Source of the DNA: Streptomyces sp. NBC_01233
GTDB lineage: Bacteria > Actinomycetota > Actinomycetes > Streptomycetales > Streptomycetaceae
Assembly (NCBI RefSeq): GCF_035989305.1
Contig: NZ_CP108514.1
Location: 8,474,501 to 8,538,500, forward strand
Reading direction: 5' to 3'
DNA length: 64,000 nt
The notes under the pieces are model-generated. The model did not search any database, had not been told where the DNA came from, and saw only the letters and a program-made list of their open reading frames with translations. A program made the position numbers and the translations under genes. Of this stretch, positions 45,650-53,495 are shown in pieces. Numbering within the stretch: the stretch's first letter is position 1; each line of letters starts with the position of its first letter.

Positions 45650-45679
45650 CGGGCCCGGGCGGTTCGCCGCCCGGGCCCG
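45650..45679 (+). terminator. UUCG-loop hairpin between ramS and ramA
   Basis: Perfect 13-bp G/C arms (45650-45662, 45667-45679) closed by a TTCG tetraloop, 12 bases after the ramS stop and 26 bases before ramA. This very stable stem without a T-run is more likely a partial terminator or 3' stabiliser that makes precursor message more abundant than exporter message. Confidence 0.8.
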
Positions 45680-45705
45680 CACCACATTGCTGGAGGCATT
45701 CGCCG

Positions 45706-47490
45706 ATGAGCCCCCCTGACGAGGCGCTCGACACGGCGCAGGAGCCGGCCGTGGGCCGCAGCGCCGACCGGGCGCTCGTGGCAGCGGCCCGGCACAGTGG
45801 TGGGCGCGCCGCCGCCGTCCTCGGATGCGCGGTGGCGGCCGCCGCGGCAGCACTCGCCGAACCCGCCGTCCTCGGCCACACCCTCGACCTGCTCCTCCGC
45901 CGAGACCCGTCGGGCCCCGTCTGGACGCTGCTGTGCGCCGCGGTCATCGCGGCCGAAGTGGCGCTGGACGCCGCCGCCGCGCGGCTGACCGGCGAGGTGG
46001 ACGGCCGTTCCACCGCCCGGCTGCGCAGGCTCGGGCTCGCCGGGCTGCTGCGGACGGCCCCGCACCACGCGGCCCGTCACGCGCCCGGCGAAACCGCAGC
46101 GCGGCTGACCGCGCACGCCACCGAGGCCGGGAAGGTCCCGGCAGCCGCCGCGCACGCCGTCGCCGCACTGCTGCCGCCGGCCGGCGCGGTGGTGGCACTC
46201 TTCGTCATCGACGTGTGGACGGCGCTCGCCTTCCTCACGGGCGTTCCGCTGCTGGTGCTGCTGTTGCGGGCCTTCGCCCGCGACACCCGTACCAGCATCG
46301 CCCGCTACCAGCAGGTCCAGCTCGCGACCGCCGGCCGCCTCGTCGAGGCACTGGCGGGGGCGCGCACGATCGCCGCAGCCGGTACCGCGGACCGCGAACG
46401 CGCACGGATCCTCGCACAGTTGCCCGAGCTCGCCGCCGTGGGCCGGCGCATGTGGCAGGTCTTCGGCGGCACGACGGCCCGGTCCGCGGCCCTCATGCCC
46501 ATGCTCCTGTACGCGGTCCTCGCCGTCGGCGGCATCCGCCTGTCGGCCGGAGCCATCGGGGTCGGTGAACTCCTCGCCGCCCTGCGGTACGCCGGCCTCG
46601 CGGCCGGTGCCGGCGCCGTGACCGGCGGGCTGGCCGCCGTGGTCCGCGGCCGGGCCGCCGCCCGGCGCACCGCCGCCCTCCTGGAGCTGCCCGTACTCGA
46701 CCACGGCCGGGCGGAGCTGCCGCAGGACGGCCCCGGCACCCTGGAACTGCGCGGGGTCCGGGTCGTGCGCGCAGGTACGACGGTCCTGCGCGACATCAGC
46801 CTGGTGATCCCCGGAGGCTCCACGGTGGCGGTGGTGGGCAGGTCCGGCGCCGGCAAGACGCTGTTCGCGGCCGTGGCCGGCCGGCTGACCGACCCCGACG
46901 CGGGCGAGGTGCTCCTGGACGGAGTTCCCCTGCGGGAGGTGACCGCGGGAGCGCTGCGCCGCGAGGTCGGGCACGCCTTCGACCGGCCCGTGCTGTTCGG
47001 GGACACGGTCGGCGACGCGATCGGGTTCGGCGCCGGTCCGGCGCCCGGCCCGGAAGCGGTCCGCGTCGCGGCCCGCGCCGCGGGCGCCGACCCGTTCCTA
47101 CGGCGCCTGCCCCACGGGTACGGCACACGCCTCGCCCACGCCCCGATGTCCGGCGGTGAGGTCCAACGCCTCGGGCTGGCCAGGGCGTTCTGCCACGCGG
47201 GTCGGCTCCTCGTGCTGGACGACGCCACCTCCAGCCTGGACACCGTCACGGCCCGTGAGGTCGAGCGGGCCCTCGCCCACCGGATCCGGCCCGGCACCCG
47301 GATCGTGGTCGCGCACCGCCTCTCGTCCGCCGTCCGCGCCGACCTCGTCGTGTGGCTGGAGGACGGGCGGATGCGGGCGGTGGGCACCCACGGCGAGCTG
47401 TGGCGGCACGAACCCGCCTACCGGGCGGTGTTCGCCGCCGACGGGACGGCCGGCACGCAAGGGGAGACGGCGACGGAGGCGGCGCGGTGA
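45706..47490 (+). CDS. ramA: lanthipeptide ABC exporter subunit RamA/AmfB
   Basis: A 594-residue half-transporter: a six-helix membrane domain (about 30-320) and an ABC domain (about 345-575) with Walker A VVGRSGAGKT, signature MSGGEVQRLGLARAF and Walker B LLVLDDATSSLD. ATG 45706 follows TGGAGG. The membrane domain is alanine- and arginine-rich and lacks a C39 peptidase domain, so leader removal must occur elsewhere. Its stop overlaps the ramB start (GTGA), consistent with a heterodimeric RamA-RamB exporter. Confidence 0.93.
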   Translation: MSPPDEALDTAQEPAVGRSADRALVAAARHSGGRAAAVLGCAVAAAAAALAEPAVLGHTLDLLLRRDPSGPVWTLLCAAVIAAEVALDAAAARLTGEVDGRSTARLRRLGLAGLLRTAPHHAARHAPGETAARLTAHATEAGKVPAAAAHAVAALLPPAGAVVALFVIDVWTALAFLTGVPLLVLLLRAFARDTRTSIARYQQVQLATAGRLVEALAGARTIAAAGTADRERARILAQLPELAAVGRRMWQVFGGTTARSAALMPMLLYAVLAVGGIRLSAGAIGVGELLAALRYAGLAAGAGAVTGGLAAVVRGRAAARRTAALLELPVLDHGRAELPQDGPGTLELRGVRVVRAGTTVLRDISLVIPGGSTVAVVGRSGAGKTLFAAVAGRLTDPDAGEVLLDGVPLREVTAGALRREVGHAFDRPVLFGDTVGDAIGFGAGPAPGPEAVRVAARAAGADPFLRRLPHGYGTRLAHAPMSGGEVQRLGLARAFCHAGRLLVLDDATSSLDTVTAREVERALAHRIRPGTRIVVAHRLSSAVRADLVVWLEDGRMRAVGTHGELWRHEPAYRAVFAADGTAGTQGETATEAAR

Positions 47491-49253
47491 CCGAGGGCGA
47501 GGCCTGGAGCCGGGTGGCGCCCGAGGGCCGGCGGTTCCTGCACGGCCGCAAGGGCGCTGTGGGACGGCTCGCGGCATGGTCGCTCGTCGAGTCCGCGCAC
47601 ACGTTCCTCGGCGGCTACGGCGTGGCCCGCGCACTCGACGACGGCTTCCTCGCCGGCCGCACCGGCACCGGTCTGGCCTGGCTGGCCGCGGCCGGAGCCG
47701 GAGCCCTGCTCGGCGGGTTCGCGCTGCGCGGCGTGTTCGCCGGGCTCGCGGACCTCGTGGAACCGCTGCGGGACGGCCTGGTTCGCCGGGCGGTGCGGCA
47801 GGCACTGGACCGGGCGGTCGCCGACCCGGTGCACGCTCCCGGCACGGGCGCGGTGTCCCGGCTCACCCAGCAGACGGAAATGGCCCGGGACTCCTTCGCG
47901 GGGCTGGTCCTGACGGTGCGTTCGTTCGCGTTCACCGTCGTGGGCGTCCTCGCGGGCATGGCTGCCCTGGCTCCGGTGCTGCTGCTGGTCGTGCTGCCCC
48001 CGCTGCTGCTGGGCGTGGCCGCCTTCCTCGCCACGCTCCGCCCCATGGCGGCCGCGCAACGGCGGTCCCTGGACACCGACGAGGCACTGGCGGACCGGGT
48101 GGGGGAGCTGGGGGAGGGCCTGCGGGACATCGTCGCCTGCGGCGGGCAGGAGGCGGCACGAGCCCGGGTGGAGCCGCTGATCGCCGCCCAGGAGCGGCTG
48201 GCGCGGACGCTCGCGCGCTGGGCGGCCGTGCGCACCCTGGCCCTGGCCACGGCGGGCCGGCTGCCGGTGATCGCCCTGCTCGCCGCGACGCCCTGGCTGC
48301 TCGGGTACGGGGTCACCGCCGGGACGCTGGCGGGCGGCCTCACGTACGTCGTGCAGGCGCTGCTGCCCGCCCTCAACTCGCTGATGACAGCCCTGGGCTC
48401 CGCCGGAACCCGACTGGTGGTGGTCCTCGAACGGTTCTGCGATCCGCCGCCGGGAGACTCCGGCGGCCACCGCGCGGCGAAGCCGCAGGAGCCCGTCCCC
48501 GCCGGCCGGCGGACCGCCGCCGCGGCCGAGCTCCGGGGCGCCACCTTCGCCTACGGTCCCGGCGCGGCTCCCGTACTCGACGCCCTCGACCTGGTGGTGC
48601 GGCCGGGGGAGCACCTCGCCGTGGTCGGGCCGAGCGGCATCGGCAAGTCGACGCTCACCGCCCTGCTCGCCGGGATGCTCTCACCCGACGCCGGGGCGGT
48701 CCTCGTCGCCGGCGCGGCCGCCCGCCGGGATCCGGCCGCCACGGGACCGGACCCGCGGCGGACCCTGCTGCCCCAGCAGGCCTACGTGTTCACCGGCACC
48801 GTGCGGGAGAACCTCACCCACCTGTCCCCGCACCCGGGCGTCCCCGGGCCGGGGGACGCCCGGGTGCGGCGCGCCGTCAGCGCCCTGGGGCTGGAGGGAC
48901 TCGTGGAACGGCTGGGCGGCCTGGACGGCGAGGTGTCTCCCCGGCTGCTGTCCCGGGGGGAGTGCCAGCACCTCGCGCTCGCCGCCGCCTACCTCTCGCC
49001 GGCTCCGCTGCTGCTGCTCGACGAGGCCACCTGCCACCTGGACCCGCGTACGGAGGAGCGTGCCGAACGGGCCCTCGCGGACCGTCCCGGCACCCTCGTC
49101 GTGGTGGCCCACCGGGTCTCGTCCGCGGCCCGCGCCGACCGGGTCCTCGTACTCGACGGGACCCGCGCCGTGTGCGGCACGCACGCGGAACTCCCGGAAA
49201 GGTCGCCCCTGTACCGCGAGCTGGTGGGGAGGTGGAACGGGACGGACGGGTGA
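47487..49253 (+). CDS. ramB: lanthipeptide ABC exporter subunit RamB/AmfA
   Basis: A 588-residue half-transporter starting at GTG 47487 within the ramA stop. Six membrane helices (about 20-300) precede an ABC domain with Walker A VVGPSGIGKST and Walker B LLLLDEATCHLD. The signature motif is LSRGECQ instead of LSGGQ, so this half may be a poorly active ATPase site partnered with the canonical RamA. It exports modified SapB. A loop DEALADRVGELGEGLRDIVA is typical of the exporter coupling helices. Confidence 0.93.
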   Translation: MTEGEAWSRVAPEGRRFLHGRKGAVGRLAAWSLVESAHTFLGGYGVARALDDGFLAGRTGTGLAWLAAAGAGALLGGFALRGVFAGLADLVEPLRDGLVRRAVRQALDRAVADPVHAPGTGAVSRLTQQTEMARDSFAGLVLTVRSFAFTVVGVLAGMAALAPVLLLVVLPPLLLGVAAFLATLRPMAAAQRRSLDTDEALADRVGELGEGLRDIVACGGQEAARARVEPLIAAQERLARTLARWAAVRTLALATAGRLPVIALLAATPWLLGYGVTAGTLAGGLTYVVQALLPALNSLMTALGSAGTRLVVVLERFCDPPPGDSGGHRAAKPQEPVPAGRRTAAAAELRGATFAYGPGAAPVLDALDLVVRPGEHLAVVGPSGIGKSTLTALLAGMLSPDAGAVLVAGAAARRDPAATGPDPRRTLLPQQAYVFTGTVRENLTHLSPHPGVPGPGDARVRRAVSALGLEGLVERLGGLDGEVSPRLLSRGECQHLALAAAYLSPAPLLLLDEATCHLDPRTEERAERALADRPGTLVVVAHRVSSAARADRVLVLDGTRAVCGTHAELPERSPLYRELVGRWNGTDG

Positions 49254-49308
49254 AACGGCCGGCGCCGCCGGGCGGCTCCCTGCCGGGCCCGTCCGCGGCG
49301 GCCGCGGA

Positions 49309-49917
49309 TCAGACCCAGCCGGCCCGCCGGGAGATCCGGATCGCGTCGATGAGATTGCGCGCGCCGGTCTTGCGGGTCGCCGCGGCCATGTAGTTGCGTA
49401 CCGTCCCGCTCGCCAGATGCAGCGCGCGGGCGATCTCGGCGATGGAATCGCCCTCCGCGGCCCGCGCCAGCACGCTGAGTTCCCGCGGGCTCAGCGGCAC
49501 GGGGTCGGCCTCCATGAAGGCGGAGGCCAGCGAGGCGTCGATGAACCGCTGCCCCGCGGCGACCTTCCGGACCGCCCGTACGAGCCGCCCCGGCGAGCCG
49601 TCCTTGTCGACGTAGCCGAGGGCCTCGGCCCGGAAGGCCCGGTGCAGCGAACCGGGCGCGCCGGTCGACGCGAGCACCAGGACCGGGGACGGGGACGCGA
49701 GGACCTGGCGGTCCGCGCGTCCCTCGTCGGCCAGGACGGCCGTGGTCCCCGGACAGTCGAGGTCGACGACCGTCACGTCTGGTCGTAAGGACTCGGCCTG
49801 GCGCACCGCGGCCCGCCAGCCCGCCGACGTGACCTCGAAGCGCCCTTCCGATCTCAGCAGGGCGGCCAGTGCCGACCTGACCAGGCTGACGCTGTGCAGG
49901 ACGAGGACCTTCGTCAT
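49309..49917 (-). CDS. ramR: atypical response regulator RamR/AmfR
   Basis: A 202-residue regulator, convergent with ramB 55 bases away. The receiver (about 1-115) starts TKVLVLHSVSLVRSALAALL: the acidic pair that normally holds Mg2+ is replaced by His-Ser, although the phosphoacceptor-like Asp in TVVDLDCPG and the Lys in GYVDKDG remain. The LuxR HTH at about 140-200 is intact (LSPRELSVLARAAEGDSIAE, TVRNYMAAATRKTGARNLID). ATG 49917 follows GAGGAGAG. RamR activates the ramCSAB promoter in S. coelicolor. No histidine kinase is adjacent. Confidence 0.92.
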   Translation of the reverse strand: MTKVLVLHSVSLVRSALAALLRSEGRFEVTSAGWRAAVRQAESLRPDVTVVDLDCPGTTAVLADEGRADRQVLASPSPVLVLASTGAPGSLHRAFRAEALGYVDKDGSPGRLVRAVRKVAAGQRFIDASLASAFMEADPVPLSPRELSVLARAAEGDSIAEIARALHLASGTVRNYMAAATRKTGARNLIDAIRISRRAGWV

Positions 49918-50122
49918 CTGTGCTCTCCTCGGTAGACGAACCAACGGCACCACGGGTGCCCCCGTACAGGGGTGATGGAACGTCACTGCGGGGGGCGTGC
50001 AGGGGCGTACGGGCAACTTGGCCGAGATACCCTAGGATTCCGCCCGCCTTAGGCGGGTAACCCCCTTGAAGACCGGGCGCGCACTGCCCCGCCCGCGCCC
50101 CTGCCCGCCCCTGCGACCGGGA

Positions 50123-50572
50123 TCAGACCTCGCCGCGCCACGCGCCCGTCGCGACCCCGCGCGACTCGATGAACAGCTTGAACCGCTTCAGATCGCCCAT
50201 CACCTGACGCTTGACGAAGCCGAGCTTGTCGGCGGCCGTCTCGGCCAGACCGTCGGGCACCCAGTTCATGTGCAGGACGACCTTGGTGGTCGTCGCGTCG
50301 ATCGGCTGGAAGACGACCAGCCCGGCCTGGCGGGCCTCGCCGTCGACCGTCATCCACGCGACGCGCCGGTCCGGGAGCTGCTCGGTGATCTGCGCGTCGA
50401 ACTCGCGCTGCACGCCGTTCACGTTCGTCACCCAGTGGGTGAGCGTGTCCGTGCGCTGGTCGACGCGTTCGACCCCCTCCATGAAGGCGGGGAACTCCTC
50501 GAACTGCGTCCACTGGTTGTAGGCCGTGCGTACGGGGACGTTGACCTCGACGTGCTCCTCGACGTGCGACAT
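50123..50572 (-). CDS. SRPBCC (START-like) family protein
   Basis: A 149-residue protein with the streptomycete SRPBCC layout: VNVPVRTAYNQWTQFEEFPA, FMEGVERVDQ, WVTNVNGVQREFDAQITEQ and KVVLHMNW. The fold has a deep hydrophobic pocket for lipids or polyketides; these cytoplasmic members are widespread with no known ligand. ATG 50572 follows GAAGGGG. Possibly stress-regulated, given neighbours. Confidence 0.88.
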   Translation of the reverse strand: MSHVEEHVEVNVPVRTAYNQWTQFEEFPAFMEGVERVDQRTDTLTHWVTNVNGVQREFDAQITEQLPDRRVAWMTVDGEARQAGLVVFQPIDATTTKVVLHMNWVPDGLAETAADKLGFVKRQVMGDLKRFKLFIESRGVATGAWRGEV

Positions 50573-50687
50573 GTGCACCCCTTCCGTGTCGTCGGCAGCC
50601 CGCACCCCGTGGTGCGGGTCGTCCGTCAGGACGTCTTGAGGCGCGGCTACCCGGCCCGGAGCGGAACACGCCGTGCCGGCACGCGAT

Positions 50688-51350
50688 TCAGCCGTACGCG
50701 ACCGTCACCTCGCGGAAGCCCAGGGAGCGCAGCAATCCCTCCAGCATCGACGTGGTGTTCTGCTCGGCGCGCTCGACGAGGCCGCTGTCGCGGGCCGCTT
50801 CGTTGATGTGCTGCGCGGCGAGCTTCTGCACGGCCTGCTCACCGGCCGGGTTGTCGGAGAACAGATCGCCGATCCGGTCCAGCAGGCCCCGCTGTTTCGA
50901 CACCGCGTACGAACGGTCCGGGTCGAGGGCCGCGGCGGCGAGCACCGCGTGCGGGAGCCGGATCGAGGCCTTCGTGCGGTCGCCGTTCACGGTGACGTTC
51001 CGCTCGCCCAGTGCGCCCAGGTCGACGTAGCCGCTGACGGTGCCGGCGCCCACGTACAGGGTGCGGGTCCCCCGGATCGCGTCCGGCAGCAGCGCCGCGT
51101 CCTTCTCCAGGTCCACGACCACCTGGAAGTTGCCGACGGCCGCCTCGTAACGGTCCATGTCCTGCATCGACTTGAGGAGCGCGGGACCGGAGCGGTCCCG
51201 GGTGTCCTCGCCGAAGAGGCTGCCGGACCCCGGAACCAGGCTGAAGCGAGCCACGAGCACGATCAGCGCCACGACCACCGCCAGGCCGACGGCGATCCGC
51301 CCCCACCACGGGCGCCGCGAGCCGCCCGGCCGGGCCGAAGAGGTTTCCAT
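50688..51350 (-). CDS. DUF4230 membrane-anchored protein
   Basis: A 220-residue protein with a basic N-terminus, one membrane helix at about 18-38 (RIAVGLAVVVALIVLVARF) and an external DUF4230 domain: ALLKSMQDMDRYEAAVGNFQ, VVVDLEKDAALLPDAIRGTR, then YVDLGALGERNVTVNGDRT. The C-terminal helices (AAQHINEAARDSGLVERAEQ) end in FREVTVAYG. Such proteins are predicted surface proteins of unknown role. ATG 51350 is the start that precedes the anchor directly; the longer frame is poor. Confidence 0.85.
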   Translation of the reverse strand: METSSARPGGSRRPWWGRIAVGLAVVVALIVLVARFSLVPGSGSLFGEDTRDRSGPALLKSMQDMDRYEAAVGNFQVVVDLEKDAALLPDAIRGTRTLYVGAGTVSGYVDLGALGERNVTVNGDRTKASIRLPHAVLAAAALDPDRSYAVSKQRGLLDRIGDLFSDNPAGEQAVQKLAAQHINEAARDSGLVERAEQNTTSMLEGLLRSLGFREVTVAYG

Positions 51351-51421
51351 ACTCCGCGGATACCCCGTGGACGCGGCTCCAGCACGGATCCGCGTACCCG
51401 GCGTGGGCGCCACCGGTGTCG

Positions 51422-51544
51422 TTACCGGCGCCGGGCGAGGGTGTGTACGAGGACGATCAGCGCGAACGCGATGACGAGGAGGTGCACCCAGGCGGGCCCG
51501 GGTGCCGGGTTGAGGGACAGGGTGGTGAGCTGATACGAGGCCAT
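51422..51544 (-). CDS. 40-residue single-helix membrane protein
   Basis: ATG 51544 to TAA 51422 encodes MASYQLTTLSLNPAPGPAWV, then HLLVIAFALIVLVHTLARRR. A short polar N-terminus, one hydrophobic helix and an RRR end give a clear C-in anchor topology. Third positions are strongly G/C and the frame is intact despite its small size. The gene was easily missed because of its length. It is 71 bases upstream (in direction of minus-strand transcription) of the DUF4230 start. Function unknown. Confidence 0.6.
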   Translation of the reverse strand: MASYQLTTLSLNPAPGPAWVHLLVIAFALIVLVHTLARRR

Positions 51545-51632
51545 GCTGCGCGTTTGCCCGCGGCAGCCGGATCGATGCCCCGGGTGCGGGGCGGGCAGAC
51601 GGGCGGGCGGTCCGGTCGGGTGCGACCGGCGG

Positions 51633-52097
51633 TCATCGCCCGGTGGGCCTGCCGGACACCAGCCGGGCGGCCTCGATCTCGGCCCAGACGGCTTTCCCGT
51701 GTCCGTGCGCGTGCGCGCCCCAGCGATCGGACAGACGCTCCACGATGTGCAGACCGTGGCCCCCCGGGAGGCCGCGCTGCGGGGCCGGGTGGGGGTAGGG
51801 CAGCGTCGTCGTGCCGTCGTACACCTCGATGCGCAGGGCCTCCCCGGCCGTGAGCACGAGCTCGTGACAGCCGCCCGCGTGCAGTGACGCGTTGGTCAGC
51901 AGCTCGGACACGAGGAGCAGGGTGTCCTCGGCGGTCTCGGTCCCGTCCCAGCCCCAGTCCCGCAGGGCCTGACGAGTGAAGTCGCGGCCCTTGGCCACAG
52001 AGCCGCGGACGCCCGTCAGGGCGAGCCGACGGCGCTGCCCCCCGGCGGGAACGGCGGAACTCACCGGATCGCCCGTTTCCGGACCGATGGTCTCCAC
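51633..52097 (-). CDS. RsbW-like anti-sigma factor ATPase
   Basis: A 154-residue GHKL ATPase from GTG 52097: N-box SELLTNASLHAGG (residues about 63-75), G1 VYDGTTTLP, G2 LPGGHGLHIVERL near 111, ending KAVWAEIEAAR. It is the intact counterpart of the remnant at 42272. It likely phosphorylates STAS antagonists or binds one of the two sigma factors in this cluster. Same strand as the STAS/sigma genes, 76 bases downstream of the MEDS-ATPase gene. Confidence 0.9.
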   Translation of the reverse strand: METIGPETGDPVSSAVPAGGQRRRLALTGVRGSVAKGRDFTRQALRDWGWDGTETAEDTLLLVSELLTNASLHAGGCHELVLTAGEALRIEVYDGTTTLPYPHPAPQRGLPGGHGLHIVERLSDRWGAHAHGHGKAVWAEIEAARLVSGRPTGR

Positions 52098-52173
52098 TGG
52101 TGTCTTTCACCCCCACGTCGACGCTGGTCTTTGCTCTCGGCACCTGCCCGGACAGTCTAGGGGATCGCCGCTC

Positions 52174-53130
52174 TCAGGGCGTTGCCATGTGAAGGCGCAG
52201 CGTGAGGCCTCTCTCCGTGGCGCGGACCTCGACCAGATCGCAGAGCTGGTGGATCATCCACAGTCCGCGGCCACCCTCGGCCGACGCCAGGGAAGGGCGG
52301 CGGCGTCCGGCCAGGGGGTCGGCCAGGCGGCCGCCGTCGTGGATCTCGGCGACGATTCCCCCACCGGGTCCGGGGGCGGCCCACAGCCGGAGGGTGCCCT
52401 TCCCGCCTCCGTGGGACAGGGAGTTGGCCGCCGCCTCGCTGATGGCCAGGACGAGGTCGCCGCGCCGCGCCGGGGTCAGGGCCGTGGCGCGGGCCCAGTT
52501 CTCGGCGTGCTCGCGCACCCCGGCCAGCCCGCCGTGGGAGTACGCGAGCCGGGACACCTCGCCGTCGTGCTCGGGCAGCGGGAGATCGCAGTCCGCGCAG
52601 ACCCGGGAGGCATCGGTGTAGGCCGGGCTCGGCAGGTCCCGGCTCCCCTCGATCAGCGTGGGGTGCGTGCGCCGGGCCCCGGTCACCACCGCGGGCGCGA
52701 GCCCCCGTACGTCGTACGGGCACAGGACGGTGGCCGGCCGGCCGGCGAAGGCCGTGTTGATGAGGGCTTCGTGGCGGGTGGCCTCGAGTACCTCGGCGGG
52801 GGAGCGGCCGGGCCAGATCGGCTCGCCGACGATCCGGGCCGCCCGGCCCGCGTGCCGGTCGGCGAAGTCCTGCAGAGAGGCCAGGATGCGGCCGGGGTTG
52901 CGGCCCAGTTCCGTCATGTCGGTCCAGGCGATCCCGGACCCGCTCGTGCCGAGGCTCTCGCGCAGGGCGTCCAGGTGCGGGCCCGGCACGGCGACGAGGA
53001 CCGGCTCGTCGGCCGACAGGGCGGCCCGCACGAAACCACCCACCCCGGTGAGGTACTCGCCGAGGTCCCGGTAGAAGAGGGCGGGGTGGACGAGGGCCCC
53101 GGGCCCGGCGGGCGCAGGAACGGTGATCAT
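52174..53130 (-). CDS. MEDS-domain sensor with anti-sigma ATPase domain
   Basis: A 318-residue protein. Residues about 10-175 form a MEDS (DcmR-type) sensory domain (HPALFYRDLGEYLTGVGGFV, then RIVGEPIWPGRSPAEVLEAT, TVLCPYDVRGL). Residues about 190-318 hold a GHKL ATPase of RsbW type (AISEAAANSLSHGGGKG, IHDGGRLADP, GGRGLWMIHQLCD). A CADC pair near residue 205 sits between the domains and might be redox-active. Its ATG overlaps the STAS stop (ATGA), so the two are co-made. It probably combines a ligand signal with sequestration of the neighbouring STAS protein. Confidence 0.9.
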   Translation of the reverse strand: MITVPAPAGPGALVHPALFYRDLGEYLTGVGGFVRAALSADEPVLVAVPGPHLDALRESLGTSGSGIAWTDMTELGRNPGRILASLQDFADRHAGRAARIVGEPIWPGRSPAEVLEATRHEALINTAFAGRPATVLCPYDVRGLAPAVVTGARRTHPTLIEGSRDLPSPAYTDASRVCADCDLPLPEHDGEVSRLAYSHGGLAGVREHAENWARATALTPARRGDLVLAISEAAANSLSHGGGKGTLRLWAAPGPGGGIVAEIHDGGRLADPLAGRRRPSLASAEGGRGLWMIHQLCDLVEVRATERGLTLRLHMATP

Positions 53131-53486
53131 GCTGCGACCTCCAGCGCGGCGCATTCGTCCGGGAACATCTCCACTACCTTGCGCAGCGAGTATGGCGGGT
53201 CGTGGAGCAGCAGGCGCCGCCCCTCACCGTTGAGGGCGGCCGACGCCTGCACCAGGGCGGCGACCGCGACCGTGTCGAGGAAGGCCACGGCGGAGAGGTC
53301 GAGATGGACGACGGTGCCGGGCATCCCGGTCACGACGCCGAGCGCCGCCGACAGGGCATGCCGGGTGTCGAGGTCGCAGCTGCCGCTCAGGCGTGCGCCG
53401 GGACGGTCCCGCATGGGCAGGGCGGTCAGCGGCGTGGTCGCGCCCGTTCCCGCGCCCGCGCCCGTTCCTGTCCGCAGGGAGGTCAT
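53127..53486 (-). CDS. STAS-domain protein with altered phosphorylation site
   Basis: A 119-residue STAS protein. The site that normally reads DS-SG-L is FLDTVAVAALVQA here, a Thr for Ser and no glycine, so phosphorylation may be weaker or absent. The Gly/Ala/Thr-rich first 20 residues (RTGTGAGAGTGATT) derive from a 6-bp DNA repeat. It is encoded 9 bases after the sigma factor gene and coupled to the MEDS-ATPase gene, giving sigma/antagonist/anti-sigma in one operon. Confidence 0.88.
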   Translation of the reverse strand: MTSLRTGTGAGAGTGATTPLTALPMRDRPGARLSGSCDLDTRHALSAALGVVTGMPGTVVHLDLSAVAFLDTVAVAALVQASAALNGEGRRLLLHDPPYSLRKVVEMFPDECAALEVAA

Positions 53487-53495
53487 GGCCCGGGC

